Below are positions 8,681 through 17,573 of a stretch of DNA of 64,000 nucleotides, piece after piece; position 1 is the stretch's first letter; each line of letters begins with the position of its first letter. Origin of the DNA: Leptotrichia sp. HSP-342 (GTDB lineage Bacteria; Fusobacteriota; Fusobacteriia; Fusobacteriales; Leptotrichiaceae); NCBI RefSeq assembly GCF_041199995.1, contig NZ_CP165646.1, positions 2,232,001 through 2,296,000 of the forward strand, read 5' to 3'. The notes under the pieces are model-generated. The model made no database searches and had not been told where the DNA came from. It worked only from the letters and a program-made list of their open reading frames with translations. A program made the translations under genes and the position numbers.

Positions 8681-9172
8681 CTATTTTAATTCTTTCTTTG
8701 CTTTTTGGAATAAATCTTCTATAAATTCCCCTTTATTTATATCATTATCTGAAATTTTTATAGTTCCTGGAATTCCCCTTGTAAAAGTATAAATGTTATA
8801 ATTCCATTTATTCTTTGTAGTAATTTGACGAATATTTTTATTTTCTGATGCCGCTACTTCTGTAACTTCTATCTGTCCTTTGTATTTGTTTTTTTCAAAT
8901 AACTTCAAAATACTTACAAGTGCAGATTCATCGTGCTTTTCTATAATAAACTCAACTTTATCTGCTCCTGAAAGGTTTTGATACATCTGTTTTGCAAAAT
9001 CTCCATCCTTTTTCATTCCAAAAAGAAGATTTGCAAGTCCTCCTCTATTTATTGTTCCTGATATTATTGGACTTTCATAATTGTCATTAATAACTCCAAT
9101 TACAACTTTGTCAAAAGCTGAAAACGAAAGTGTTCCAAAAATAATAAATAGTGCTAAAATTAACTTTTTCAT
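8681..9172 (-). CDS. exported protein of unknown function
   Basis: A 163-residue protein with a signal peptide (MKKLILALFIIFGTLSFS, then AFDKV). The mature part has mixed alpha/beta character with no recognised motif and no cysteines. The start follows AAAAAAGGAGAGAGAC. It begins about 60 bp after the ffh stop on the same strand, so it may be read through from ffh or have its own weak promoter. Periplasmic location is inferred from the signal peptide only. Confidence 0.7.
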   Translation of the reverse strand: MKKLILALFIIFGTLSFSAFDKVVIGVINDNYESPIISGTINRGGLANLLFGMKKDGDFAKQMYQNLSGADKVEFIIEKHDESALVSILKLFEKNKYKGQIEVTEVAASENKNIRQITTKNKWNYNIYTFTRGIPGTIKISDNDINKGEFIEDLFQKAKKELK

Positions 9173-9233
9173 TTGTCTCTCTCCTTTTTTATTTTTTTCA
9201 GTTTTATAAAGAATTTTAGTTGATATTATATTT

Positions 9234-10571
9234 CTATCTTCTTCTTCCCTTCATAAATCCTCCACCAAGTCCTGGAATACCGCCACTGTTGAACATTTTC
9301 ATCATTTGTTTCATTTGTTCAAACTGCTTTATCAATTTATTTACATCATTTACCTGAACTCCGCTTCCTTTGGCAATTCTCATTTTACGGCTTCCATTTT
9401 TTAGAAGTTTTGGATCACGTCTTTCCTGAACTGTCATTGAAAAAATGATTGCTTCGACCTTTTTCATTTCCTTTTCAGCCATTCCCATGTCAATCATGCT
9501 AGTGTCAACTCCTGGTATCATTTTCATAATTCCAGCAATTGATCCCATTTTTCTTATCATTTTAAACTGCTTTAAAAAATCTTCAAAGTCAAACTGGTTC
9601 TTTCTAAATTTCTCTTCCATTTTCTTGGCTTCTTTTTCATCAATGGCTTCCTGCGCCTTTTCTACAAGTGAAACAACATCTCCCATTCCAAGAATACGTG
9701 AGGCAAGCCTGTCTGGGTGAAATGGTGCGATATCATCCAGTTTTTCCCCTTCACTTATAAATTTAATTGGCTTTCCTGCAACTTCCTTTACTGAAAGGGC
9801 AGCCCCTCCACGAGTATCTCCATCCAGTTTTGTAAGCACAACCCCAGTAATATCAAGCTGTTCATTAAACTCTTTTGCCACATTAACTGCATCCTGTCCA
9901 GTCATTCCATCAACTACAAGCAAAATTTCATTCGGATTAAAACTGTCCTTTATATCTTGCAGTTCATTCATAAGCTGCTCGTCAATGTGAAGTCTTCCCG
10001 CCGTATCAATAATCACATAAGTTGCATGCTCATTTTTTGAAGCCTCGATTCCCTGTTTTACAATTTCCACCGCATCTGTACTTTCATCAATCGTAAATAC
10101 AGGAACTTTGACTTGCTCTCCTAATACCTTCAATTGCTTTTTCGCAGCAGGTCTATAAACATCTGCTCCAATCAGAAATGGCTTTTCCCCTTTCGATTTC
10201 AAATGCTTTGCCAATTTTCCAGAAAACGTAGTTTTCCCAGCTCCTTGAAGTCCAGAAAGCATTACAATAGTAGGATTTTTATCAGCTTTAGCAATCGAGA
10301 CATTTGAACCTCCAAGCACTTCCACAAGTTCATCATTTACAATCTTGATAAATTGCTGTGTAGGATTAACCCCGCTAATAACCTGTTCTCCCAATGCCTT
10401 TTCCCGAATCTTTGCCACAAAGTTCTTAGCCACGCTGTAATTTACATCCGCTTCAAGCAATGCCAGTCTTACTTCTCTCAAAGCATCCTTCATATTGTTT
10501 TCCGTCAATTTTCCCTGTCCGCTGACTTTTTTGAATATATCCTTAAATCTGTCTCCTAAATTATTGAACAT
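9234..10571 (-). CDS. ffh: signal recognition particle GTPase Ffh (SRP54)
   Basis: Binds signal sequences and SRP RNA and delivers ribosomes to FtsY at the membrane. Its 445 residues show the N domain (about 1-90), the G domain with P-loop GLQGAGKTT at 107-115, DTAGR, TKLDGD and GEKLDDIAPF, and the M domain from about 300 onward with the conserved RKMRIAKGSGV RNA-binding segment. The C-terminus is Met/Gly-rich. AAGGAG precedes the ATG. No SRP RNA gene was recognised nearby. Confidence 0.97.
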   Translation of the reverse strand: MFNNLGDRFKDIFKKVSGQGKLTENNMKDALREVRLALLEADVNYSVAKNFVAKIREKALGEQVISGVNPTQQFIKIVNDELVEVLGGSNVSIAKADKNPTIVMLSGLQGAGKTTFSGKLAKHLKSKGEKPFLIGADVYRPAAKKQLKVLGEQVKVPVFTIDESTDAVEIVKQGIEASKNEHATYVIIDTAGRLHIDEQLMNELQDIKDSFNPNEILLVVDGMTGQDAVNVAKEFNEQLDITGVVLTKLDGDTRGGAALSVKEVAGKPIKFISEGEKLDDIAPFHPDRLASRILGMGDVVSLVEKAQEAIDEKEAKKMEEKFRKNQFDFEDFLKQFKMIRKMGSIAGIMKMIPGVDTSMIDMGMAEKEMKKVEAIIFSMTVQERRDPKLLKNGSRKMRIAKGSGVQVNDVNKLIKQFEQMKQMMKMFNSGGIPGLGGGFMKGRRR

Positions 10572-10869
10572 TATTAATTTTTCTCCTTGATTTTATATAT
10601 TTTATTTAATTTTTACTGAGTATAGGATAACATATTATAGGGAAAAAGACAATAAGCATAGCAGGTTATTTATGAATTTGCAAAAAATATGGTTTAATAA
10701 ATGAAATTCAAATAAAAATCATAAGAATAATAAATTTTTATTCACTAAAATATACCCAGCCCTGTAGCAAGCAAACTCATAAAAACTGGAAGAGTCAAGA
10801 GTTTGAGATTAATTCTAAAAAAATTTTAAAAATAAGTTTATTGTAAAACTAGAAATGAGGTAAATAAAT

Positions 10870-12081
10870 ATGAAAAAAATAAATTTTATAAAAAAGGGAA
10901 ATAAAAAATTTGCTTTATTTTCAATGTTATTTCTAATTTTAAGCTGTTCCAACAAGACTGGAAATAACGTAGAAAATAAAAATAATACAGCGGATACTGA
11001 GCAGCAAAAGACAATTTCTCAGGAAGATTTGCAAAAGTACACTAAAAATGCCGTACAGACACAGGATGCTTTTGTAAGTGTACATAACAGCGTTAAGGAT
11101 TCAATTGTAAATATCAGAACTAAAAAAACTGTTATAGTAAATACGTATAATCCGCTGGAAGAAATGCTTTTTGGACGTTCTGGAGGACAGGAAAAACGTG
11201 AATCAGGGTCACTAGGTTCAGGATTCGTTGTTTCAAAGGATGGATATGTTGTTACAAATAATCATGTTATTGACGGTGCAGATGAAATTTATGTAAAATT
11301 CTCAAATGGACGTGAATACCGTACAAAACTTGTAGGAACTTCACCAGAAGTTGATATCGCTGTACTGAAAATTGATTCAAACGAGACTTTTAAACCGTTA
11401 GAATTCGCAAATTCAGATCAAATCCAAATCGGACAGTGGTCAATAGCCTTTGGAAATCCATTGGGATTGAACGACTCGATGACAGTTGGAATTGTAAGTG
11501 CTGCAGGACGTAGCTCGCTTGGAATTGAAGAAATAGAAAACTTTATTCAAACAGATGCTGCTATCAATCAGGGAAATAGTGGAGGCCCGTTAATTGACAT
11601 AACAGGAAAAGTTATCGGAGTAAATACTGCGATTTATTCACAAAGTGGAGGAAGTGTAGGAATCGGATTTGCTATTCCGGCAAACTTGGCAATGACAGTC
11701 AAAGATTCAATTATCGCAAATGGTAAATTTGAAAAACCATACATTGGCGTTTCTATGGGAAATTTAGATCAAGACAAAATAAAAGCCCTTAATCTGAAAT
11801 CTTCAAACGGAGTATTCATAGTCGATGTTGTGCCAAATAGTCCAGCCGCGGCGGCAGGAATAGCTAAAAATGATGTTATTACAGCTGTTGATGGAAAAGA
11901 AGTAAACTCTGCGGGTGCATTTGTTGGAGAAATTGCCGCTAAAAAAGTTGGACAAAATATAAAATTAACTGTATATAGAAATGGACAGCCAACAGAGGTG
12001 GCAGTAACGCTCGTAAAAACTCCTAGTGCGATTGAGCAGCAACGTATTATACAGCAAAGACAGCAGCAACTTGGAAGATAA
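10870..12081 (+). CDS. htrA: HtrA/DegP-family serine protease, predicted lipoprotein
   Basis: An envelope quality-control protease. A lipobox (FLILSC, Cys26) ends a short hydrophobic signal, so the mature protein should be lipid-anchored, followed by an Asn/Lys-rich linker. The trypsin-like domain has His132 (TNNHVIDGA), Asp162 (EVDIAVLKI) and Ser237 (NQGNSGGPL). One PDZ domain covers about residues 290-385. A single PDZ and 403 residues resemble DegS or single-PDZ HtrA proteins rather than two-PDZ DegP. GAGGTAAATAA precedes the ATG. It stands alone on the plus strand. Confidence 0.95.
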   Translation: MKKINFIKKGNKKFALFSMLFLILSCSNKTGNNVENKNNTADTEQQKTISQEDLQKYTKNAVQTQDAFVSVHNSVKDSIVNIRTKKTVIVNTYNPLEEMLFGRSGGQEKRESGSLGSGFVVSKDGYVVTNNHVIDGADEIYVKFSNGREYRTKLVGTSPEVDIAVLKIDSNETFKPLEFANSDQIQIGQWSIAFGNPLGLNDSMTVGIVSAAGRSSLGIEEIENFIQTDAAINQGNSGGPLIDITGKVIGVNTAIYSQSGGSVGIGFAIPANLAMTVKDSIIANGKFEKPYIGVSMGNLDQDKIKALNLKSSNGVFIVDVVPNSPAAAAGIAKNDVITAVDGKEVNSAGAFVGEIAAKKVGQNIKLTVYRNGQPTEVAVTLVKTPSAIEQQRIIQQRQQQLGR

Positions 12082-12099
12082 TAAAAAAGGTGAAAGAAG

Positions 12100-12129
12100 T
12101 ATTCCAGTCATTGATTGGGATATTTTTTT
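12100..12129 (+). terminator. intrinsic terminator of htrA
   Basis: TATTCC pairs with GGGATA (one G-T pair) over an 11-base loop, followed by seven T residues. It lies about 20 bp after the stop. Confidence 0.6.
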
Positions 12130-12148
12130 ATAAAATTAAAGCAATAAA

Positions 12149-12187
12149 AAATGGAGAAAACTCTTTATTATAAGTTTAGCTCCATTT
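12149..12187 (-). terminator. intrinsic terminator between htrA and tpx
   Basis: AAATGGAG pairs with CTCCATTT. It is flanked by A-rich and T-rich tracts and sits just beyond the tpx stop, with T-rich sequence on both strands; it serves the convergent genes. Confidence 0.7.
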
Positions 12188-12193
12188 ATTTTT

Positions 12194-12712
12194 TTATTTA
12201 GTTAGCTCTTTTATTACTTCCAACGCTTTTTCGTAATCTGGATGTTCTCCAACTTCTTTTACATATTCTACATATTTAATAATTCCGTCTTTATCTACAA
12301 TAACAGTTCCTCTTGACAATAATCTTAATTCTTTTATTACAAATCCATATTTTGTTCCAAAATCTAACTCTTTATGGTCTGAAGCCGTTAAAGCGTTTTT
12401 AATTCCTTTGTCTGCACAATATCTTCCTAATGCAAATGGTAGGTCAGCCGAGATTGTAAGTAGTTGAACATCATCTCCAAAACTTGCTGCTTCCTGATTA
12501 AATCTAGCCAGCTGTAAAGCACATACTCCAGTATCAACTGATGGAAATACTGCTATTACAACAACCTTTCCTTTATAGTCACTTAATTTTACTTCCTTTA
12601 ATTCTGGTGATAAAACTGTAAAGTCTGGTGCTGTTTCTCCAGCTTTTACTTCGGTTCCCACAAGAGTTACAGGATTTCCCTTGAATGTTACTTTATTTTT
12701 TATTTCTGCCAT
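12194..12712 (-). CDS. tpx: thiol peroxidase (atypical 2-Cys peroxiredoxin)
   Basis: Reduces peroxides at a cysteine thiol and is recycled by thioredoxin. In 172 residues the peroxidatic Cys64 lies in FPSVDTGVC and the resolving Cys99 in GRYC, the Tpx spacing. SADLPFALGR and the C-terminal PDYEKALEVIKEL also fit the family. GGAGAAGGAATA precedes the ATG. The 251 bp upstream hold no gene and contain a possible weak promoter (TATAAT near 12909-12914, minus strand). An ArsR-type regulator lies upstream, on the same strand. Confidence 0.95.
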   Translation of the reverse strand: MAEIKNKVTFKGNPVTLVGTEVKAGETAPDFTVLSPELKEVKLSDYKGKVVVIAVFPSVDTGVCALQLARFNQEAASFGDDVQLLTISADLPFALGRYCADKGIKNALTASDHKELDFGTKYGFVIKELRLLSRGTVIVDKDGIIKYVEYVKEVGEHPDYEKALEVIKELTK

Positions 12713-12963
12713 TATTCCTTCTCCTTCATTTTAATTATAATTTTGCTAATTGTAAATATTTGTAAATAACTTCTCATTACTTAAAAAACTAAAATACTAC
12801 AACTTCATATAAAAATAAAATTTAAATAAAATAACTATAATTGAAGAATTTGTTTTTTAAAATAATTTAATTACAATTTTTATATTTACAATTGTCTACT
12901 TTTTGTAATTATAACACATTTAAAATTGTTTGTATAGAAAAATTATTTGATTTACAAATAAAT

Positions 12964-13338
12964 TTATTTCTTTTCTAAAATATGTGTCATCCCCTGTTCC
13001 ACGATATGCTTTATATGATCGTCTTCTAGTGAATAATACACGACTTTCCCTTCTTTTCTATACTTAACAAATCTTCCCTGCTTTAAAACTCTTAGCTGAT
13101 GCGAAATAGCAGATTGAGTCATTTTCAAAAGATTTGCAATATCATATACACACATTTCTTCTTGAAATAAGGCACTTAATATTCGCATTCTAGTTGTATC
13201 TCCTAGTATCTTAAAAAAATCAGCCAAATCATATACAACTTCCTCTTCTGGCATCATTTTTTCGACCTTTTCCACAATATCCTTATGAATAGCCTTTATT
13301 TCATAATTTTCATTTTCTTCTTCCAGTATTTTATTCAT
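12964..13338 (-). CDS. ArsR/SmtB-family metal-responsive repressor, probable zinc type
   Basis: A 124-residue winged-helix DNA-binding protein. The recognition region is MTQSAISHQLRVLKQGRFV (about residues 74-92), followed by the wing RKEGKVVYYSL. The last helix carries Asp106, His108, His119 and Glu122, the spacing of the alpha-5 zinc site of SmtB. The alpha-3 site of CadC/ArsR (CVC) is not intact, since only MCVY is present. A Zn(II)-type sensor is therefore inferred. GGGAGGG precedes the ATG. No transporter gene is adjacent, so its target is not evident. Confidence 0.88.
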   Translation of the reverse strand: MNKILEEENENYEIKAIHKDIVEKVEKMMPEEEVVYDLADFFKILGDTTRMRILSALFQEEMCVYDIANLLKMTQSAISHQLRVLKQGRFVKYRKEGKVVYYSLEDDHIKHIVEQGMTHILEKK

Positions 13339-13418
13339 TTTCCCTCCCAGTTCTTGGAATATATATTGTTATTATATCACGTATTTAAATAAGTGCAAAA
13401 TTAGATTTTTTCTTTGAC

Positions 13419-13447
13419 AATATAGATTGTATAATATGTTGTAACAA
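13419..13447 (-). promoter_or_regulatory. possible promoter of the ArsR-family gene
   Basis: Minus strand: TTGTTA at 13447-13442, a 17-bp spacer, TATATT at 13424-13419, about 80 bp before the start codon. The AT-rich region has imperfect dyads that could hold a repressor site. Confidence 0.4.
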
Positions 13448-13508
13448 AATACACCATCCTTTATAATACAGTTGTTCAAGCTGCTATTAATAAAAGGAAA
13501 GTATTTAT

Positions 13509-13649
13509 ATGACTAATAAAACTAACAGTTTTTCTCATATTAAATAGAGGTGTAAGTATCATATGGTATTTACGCCTAAATATAGAATTATACATAGTCA
13601 AAACAGGAAAAATGTGAGAGAAATTCTAAGAAAATTATGTGAATACTAA
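13509..13649 (+). pseudogene. IS200/IS605 TnpA remnant (N-terminal)
   Basis: Translation from the ATG at 13509 gives MTNKTNSFSHIK, a TAG where the family has Trp, then RCKYHMVFTPKYR and REILRKLCEY before TAA. RCKYH-VFTPKYR is the hallmark start of the HUH transposase TnpA of IS200. Only about 46 codons remain and the HUH and catalytic Tyr parts are missing, so it is dead. Confidence 0.75.
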
Positions 13650-13711
13650 GTCCTTTGTATTAAACTCCATTAAACTAACTAAAAATAATGAGGTATAAAA
13701 TAATAGAGTGA

Positions 13712-14487
13712 TGAAAATGGCAAAAGCATATGAAATAAGAATAATTATAAAAAAAATGAAGATATAAGAGATATGGACAATTAAAAGAATAAGGAAATAG
13801 CTTAAATTTTAGATTTCCATCATAAAGTTGTGAACAAATGGATAAGTATATTTTCAGATCAAAGAATACAAGGGGCTTGTGAACAAGCCAAAGAGTAAAA
13901 ATATAAAAATATGACATTTAAATATCTGAAACTGTTCGAAGAATAGAAAGAAAAAGGTAAATTGTTAAGCACAAATGAAATAAAGGAGGCATAGGCATAT
14001 ATTCAACTAGTTAGGCATAGCATTGACGGATACACAGAGTTTTTAATCCTAGAAGCAGATATCCAAAGAAAATAGATGATAAAGCGATTGAGCAGTCTAA
14101 ACAAAGTTACCAGTCTGGTGCAGCAACAAGTTCAGACCTAGCATTCCCTACCATTATATAAGGACAGATATGCTTTAGTTATACCCAACTGCAATACAGA
14201 TAATATTAACGTTTTTGTGAATTAACTATCTGAAATCTGCAGTATAGTCTGTGATGGAGCGGCCTGGCATAAATCAAAAGATTTAAAAACACCAGAAACA
14301 TTATAATAGCACATACCATTGAACAAATCTGAAATAAGAAAAAAGGAGTTCTGATAACAGGATATTCAAGACATTAAATGCTGTAGTTGACAAGTTATGT
14401 GATACTATAAAATCACTTACAGATGAACTGATAAAAAGCATAGCTCTTCATCAATGGATTTATTCTGTATGTTCTTTTATTTTATAA
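13712..14487 (+). pseudogene. decayed IS630-like transposase
   Basis: No long frame remains, but transposase text can be read across frames: DRYALVIPNCNTDNINVFV near 14163, then CDGAAWHKSKDLKTPE near 14252 (the second catalytic Asp region of IS630/Tc1-type DDE enzymes), and then NRIFKTLNAVVDKLCDTIKS and HQWIYSV up to the TAA at 14485-14487. These are the tail motifs of IS630-type transposases. Several stops and frameshifts interrupt it. The part from 13712 (MAKAYEIR and a HTH-like KWISIF) is assigned with less certainty and could belong to another remnant. Confidence 0.6.
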
Positions 14488-14500
14488 ATATTATTATTTT

Positions 14501-15237
14501 CATTAGATCTGTTCGATAACCTATAGTTCAAAATTATAAATTGCACAAATTAACGAAAATCTCAGGGCAAATTTTCTTCTCTTCTTTCTGTAACGTGTAG
14601 ACACTATCCTGAATTTCTTGATATACCTGTTCACATGCTCTATGTAGATTCTCCGCTTTGAAATAGTTGAATTGTATTTTCTATCTTCTTTAGTTAATTT
14701 GTTCCTTTTTGTCGATTTTTCAGGTATCAAGCTATTACTGTGTATCTTATTCATGCCTATGTATCCTTTGTTGGCAATTAAAAGTATATCTTTTAAAAAA
14801 TGCACGCAGCTTTTGCAGAACAGCTTAAAGTCATGAACGCTTCCATGTGAAAATGAGATATTAAGTATCCTCAGATCTTTTTCGTCTGCCACTATCTGAG
14901 CCTTTATCATGTGCTTTCTCTTTTTTCCTGAGTAATATTTCCGCTGTTTTTTAGGACGTTCAATCTCGCATTCCGTAGCGTCAACCAGTACAACCTCTAT
15001 CTCAGTGTCCCTGACAAGCTCCCTCTTTTTATCAGTATATTCTCAGCTCATTTAACATACTCATAGAATGTCTCATTCAAAAGTTTCAGCATTTTATCAA
15101 AAGTGTTCTTTTTAATACCAAAATTTTTCTGATAGTTTTCTTCCTTAAGTTTTTTTATTCTTTCAACATTTTTTCATCACCAGTATTATTATACCCTAAT
15201 ATTGTTCTTTATACAAGGTTGTCAAACAGGTCTAATG
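14501..15237 (-). mobile_element. IS5-family element, decayed, with both terminal inverted repeats
   Basis: The ends at 14501-14522 and 15216-15237 are 22-bp inverted repeats that agree at 19 positions (all differences are transitions). They begin CATTAGA and end CAACCT or TAACCT. The interior is a minus-strand transposase pseudogene. No convincing target duplication is visible in the AT-rich flanks. Confidence 0.75.
14521..15173 (-). pseudogene. IS5-family transposase, frameshifted
   Basis: From right to left it reads NVERIKKLKEENYQKNFG, then KNTFDKMLKLLNETFYEY, a TGA and a frameshift around 15025-15045, then KRELVRDTEIEVVLVDATE, IERPKKQRKYYSGKKRKH and the open frame ending at 14521. The DATE and RPKK..YYSGKKRKH blocks are typical of the IS5 DDE transposases (IS427/IS1031 type). 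The C-terminal 129 residues are uninterrupted, ending with RRIYIEHVNRYIKKFRI. The frame breaks make it inactive. Confidence 0.75.
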
Positions 15238-15468
15238 ATATTTTTGGAGCTAGATATCTGTTCCTATACAATTATTTTAATCTTGTATACTGGACAGTAA
15301 AAGAGATTTATTCCGAAAGTTCTGTATATCTCCTTTGATGAAATGAATATCTTGATCTGGTAATATTTTACTTAAAAGGATCAATTGTATTTTTATCGAT
15401 TTGAGTTCAAGAAAAATAGAGTATATTAAATATCTGTGATATATATTACATAATATTATTAATTTTTA

Positions 15469-15477
15469 TGATATAAT
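15469..15477 (+). promoter_or_regulatory. extended -10 promoter of the ABC/GTPase operon
   Basis: TGATATAAT, an extended -10 element. No good -35 is seen at 17 bp, as is usual for TGn promoters. It implies a leader of about 105 nt before the start codon at 15590. Confidence 0.55.
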
Positions 15478-15510
15478 TTCATAATGGACAATTTTACATT
15501 TTTTATAATT

Positions 15511-15555
15511 AGAGCCAAAATTCATTTGCAACTTTTTGAGATTTAGCTCTTTTTA
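15511..15555 (+). terminator. terminator-like hairpin in the operon leader (possible attenuator)
   Basis: AGAGCCAAA at 15511-15519 pairs with TTTAGCTCT at 15542-15550 (one mismatch), followed by TTTT. It lies between the predicted promoter and the first gene, so transcription may be controlled by conditional termination. It might instead simply end transcripts from the left. Confidence 0.5.
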
Positions 15556-15589
15556 AATAAAAATATTAATGTTATAAGAGGAGATTGAA

Positions 15590-16816
15590 ATGTTTAGTTT
15601 AGACGATACACTTTATGAGATTATAGACAAGTATCCTGAAGCTCTTGACTTTTTTATTGCTAATGGGTTTGAGCAATTGAAAAATAAACAGATGCTTGAG
15701 GTTATGGGGAAAAATATTAAGTTGAAAACGGCACTTATGTCAAAAAAAATTAATCAGGAACTGTTTGTTGAAAAGCTGGAAACATTTTTGCAAAAAGATG
15801 CAGATATTGATGTTTCACTGGATGAAAGCAAAGCTGATGAAAATAGTGACTTGATAATTGAAGGAGTTCTACCTTGCCCTATCAGAATACCACTTTTAGA
15901 AGGTATAAAAGACTGGGTAAACGAACAGAATGAGAAAAATGATTATACTATTTCATATACCTTAAAATCAGCAAATTTAGGGCTTGACTGGGTTGTGGAA
16001 AAAGTTAAGACAGGTAATCCTGACAAAGTTTCGGATATATTGCTTTCGGCTGGATTTGAACTGTTTTTTGATAAAAATTTGATGGGGCAGTACATGGAAA
16101 ATGGTATTTTTGAAACACACCTTGAAAATATGAATAAAGATTTCTGCAACGAAACTATTGATTTGCGGGATCCTAAAAAACGTTACGCAATAATGGGAGT
16201 TGTGCCAGCAATATTTTTGATAAACAAGACTTCTTTAGGAGATAGAAAAGCACCAGAAACTTGGGCAGACTTGTTAAATGACGAATTTGAAGACTCAGTT
16301 GCATTGCCAATGGCTGATTTAGACTTGTTTAATGCCCTTCTTGCAAATCTTTACAAAGATTTTGGAATGGACGGGATACATAAATTGGCACGTTCATACA
16401 AAAAAAGCCTGCATCCAGCTCAAATGGTAAAAGCCAGAACTCGAACACCAGAAGCCCCTGCTGTCAGCATTATTCCATACTTCTTTTCACAAATGATTGA
16501 CGGAACAGGAGATTTGGAGGCTGTATGGCCAAAAGATGGAGCTTTGCTAAGCCCAATATTTATGATTACCAAAAAATCTAAGGCAGATAAAATCAAGCCA
16601 TTTATGGACTTATTTATGTCAAATGAAATTGGAACAATTTTTTCTGCAAATGGAAAATTCCCGTCAACAAATCCAAATGTGGATAACCATTTAGAAGAAC
16701 ATCAGAATTTTAAATGGATTGGCTGGAATTACATCTATAGCCATGATATTGGAAAAATTATTCGTGAATGTGAAGATGAATTTAATAATGATGTGCAAAA
16801 AAGCCTTGCACAATAA
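15590..16816 (+). CDS. solute-binding-protein-like protein without signal peptide, DUF1858-like N-terminus
   Basis: A 408-residue protein. Residues 1-70 form a small helical domain (DDTLYEIIDKYPEALDFFIANGFEQL) resembling DUF1858, but without the Cys pair seen in many members. Residues about 90-400 look like a type II periplasmic binding fold (CPIRIPLLEGIKDWV, ETWADLLNDEFEDSVALP, LSPIFMITKKS). There is no signal peptide, lipobox or membrane segment, so it should be cytoplasmic, unlike a normal ABC binding protein. AGAGGAG precedes the ATG. It heads a three-gene unit with a GTPase and an ABC ATPase. The ligand is unknown. Confidence 0.8.
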   Translation: MFSLDDTLYEIIDKYPEALDFFIANGFEQLKNKQMLEVMGKNIKLKTALMSKKINQELFVEKLETFLQKDADIDVSLDESKADENSDLIIEGVLPCPIRIPLLEGIKDWVNEQNEKNDYTISYTLKSANLGLDWVVEKVKTGNPDKVSDILLSAGFELFFDKNLMGQYMENGIFETHLENMNKDFCNETIDLRDPKKRYAIMGVVPAIFLINKTSLGDRKAPETWADLLNDEFEDSVALPMADLDLFNALLANLYKDFGMDGIHKLARSYKKSLHPAQMVKARTRTPEAPAVSIIPYFFSQMIDGTGDLEAVWPKDGALLSPIFMITKKSKADKIKPFMDLFMSNEIGTIFSANGKFPSTNPNVDNHLEEHQNFKWIGWNYIYSHDIGKIIRECEDEFNNDVQKSLAQ

Positions 16817-16846
16817 AATTTAAAAAATAAAAAAGGAGAGATAACT

Positions 16847-17539
16847 ATGAATTTAATAATATTTTCAGGCCCACCATCATCAGGAAAAACAAGCGTTATT
16901 CTAAAAACAGTAGAAGCCTTAAAATCACAAGGAATGTCAGTTGGAGTAGTAAAATTCGACTGCCTTTACACAGATGATGACAAATTATACGCAAAAGCGG
17001 GAATTCCAGTAAAAAAAGGAATTTCAGGAGCTTTATGTCCAGACCATTTCTTCGTATCAAATATCGAGGAAGTTGTACAATGGGGAAACAGCCTTGGGCT
17101 TTCAATATTAATTACAGAATCAGCAGGCCTTTGCAACAGATGTTCGCCATATATCAAGGACATCAAGGGAGTCTGTGTAATCGACAATTTATCAGGAATT
17201 AATACGCCTAAAAAGATTGGACCATTATTAAAAGCCGCTGATATTGTGATTATTACCAAAGGAGACATTGTTTCACAAGCTGAACGTGAAGTTTTTGCCT
17301 CACGTGTGAACTCTGTAAATCCAAAAGCTGTAACAATGCACGTTAACGGGCTTACTGGACAGGGAGCGTACGAATTGAGTACACTTCTTTATGAGAAAGA
17401 ATTGGAAATAGACAGCGTTCAAGGAATGGAACTTAGATTTCCAATGCCATCGGCACTTTGCTCTTACTGCTTAGGAGAAAAGAGAATCGGTGAAAAATAC
17501 CAGATGGGTAATGTCCGAAAAATGAATTTACAGCAATAA
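16847..17539 (+). CDS. G3E-type (HypB/UreG/CobW-like) GTPase with Cys pairs
   Basis: A 230-residue P-loop protein: Walker A GPPSSGKT at residues 8-15, Walker B-like ITESAG at 89-94, TKGD in the NKxD position, and VNGLTGQGAYELS. This architecture is that of G3E GTPases, which insert metals or cofactors. Cys96 and Cys99 (LCNRC), Cys205 and Cys208 (LCSYC), plus Cys39 and Cys64, suggest a metal or cluster site. AAAAGGAGAG precedes the ATG, 30 bp after the binding-protein gene. A role in metal or cofactor handling is inferred; the partner enzyme is not known. Confidence 0.8.
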   Translation: MNLIIFSGPPSSGKTSVILKTVEALKSQGMSVGVVKFDCLYTDDDKLYAKAGIPVKKGISGALCPDHFFVSNIEEVVQWGNSLGLSILITESAGLCNRCSPYIKDIKGVCVIDNLSGINTPKKIGPLLKAADIVIITKGDIVSQAEREVFASRVNSVNPKAVTMHVNGLTGQGAYELSTLLYEKELEIDSVQGMELRFPMPSALCSYCLGEKRIGEKYQMGNVRKMNLQQ

Positions 17540-17573
17540 AAAAATAGATAAAAATAATAAAAAAGGAAAAAAT

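Noticed and set aside
13675-13917. An 80-codon minus-strand frame in the IS graveyard
   Set aside because: It is composed of Phe/Tyr/Leu/Ile-rich text typical of AT-rich antisense DNA, has no ribosome site, and lies opposite the decayed IS630-like transposase text.
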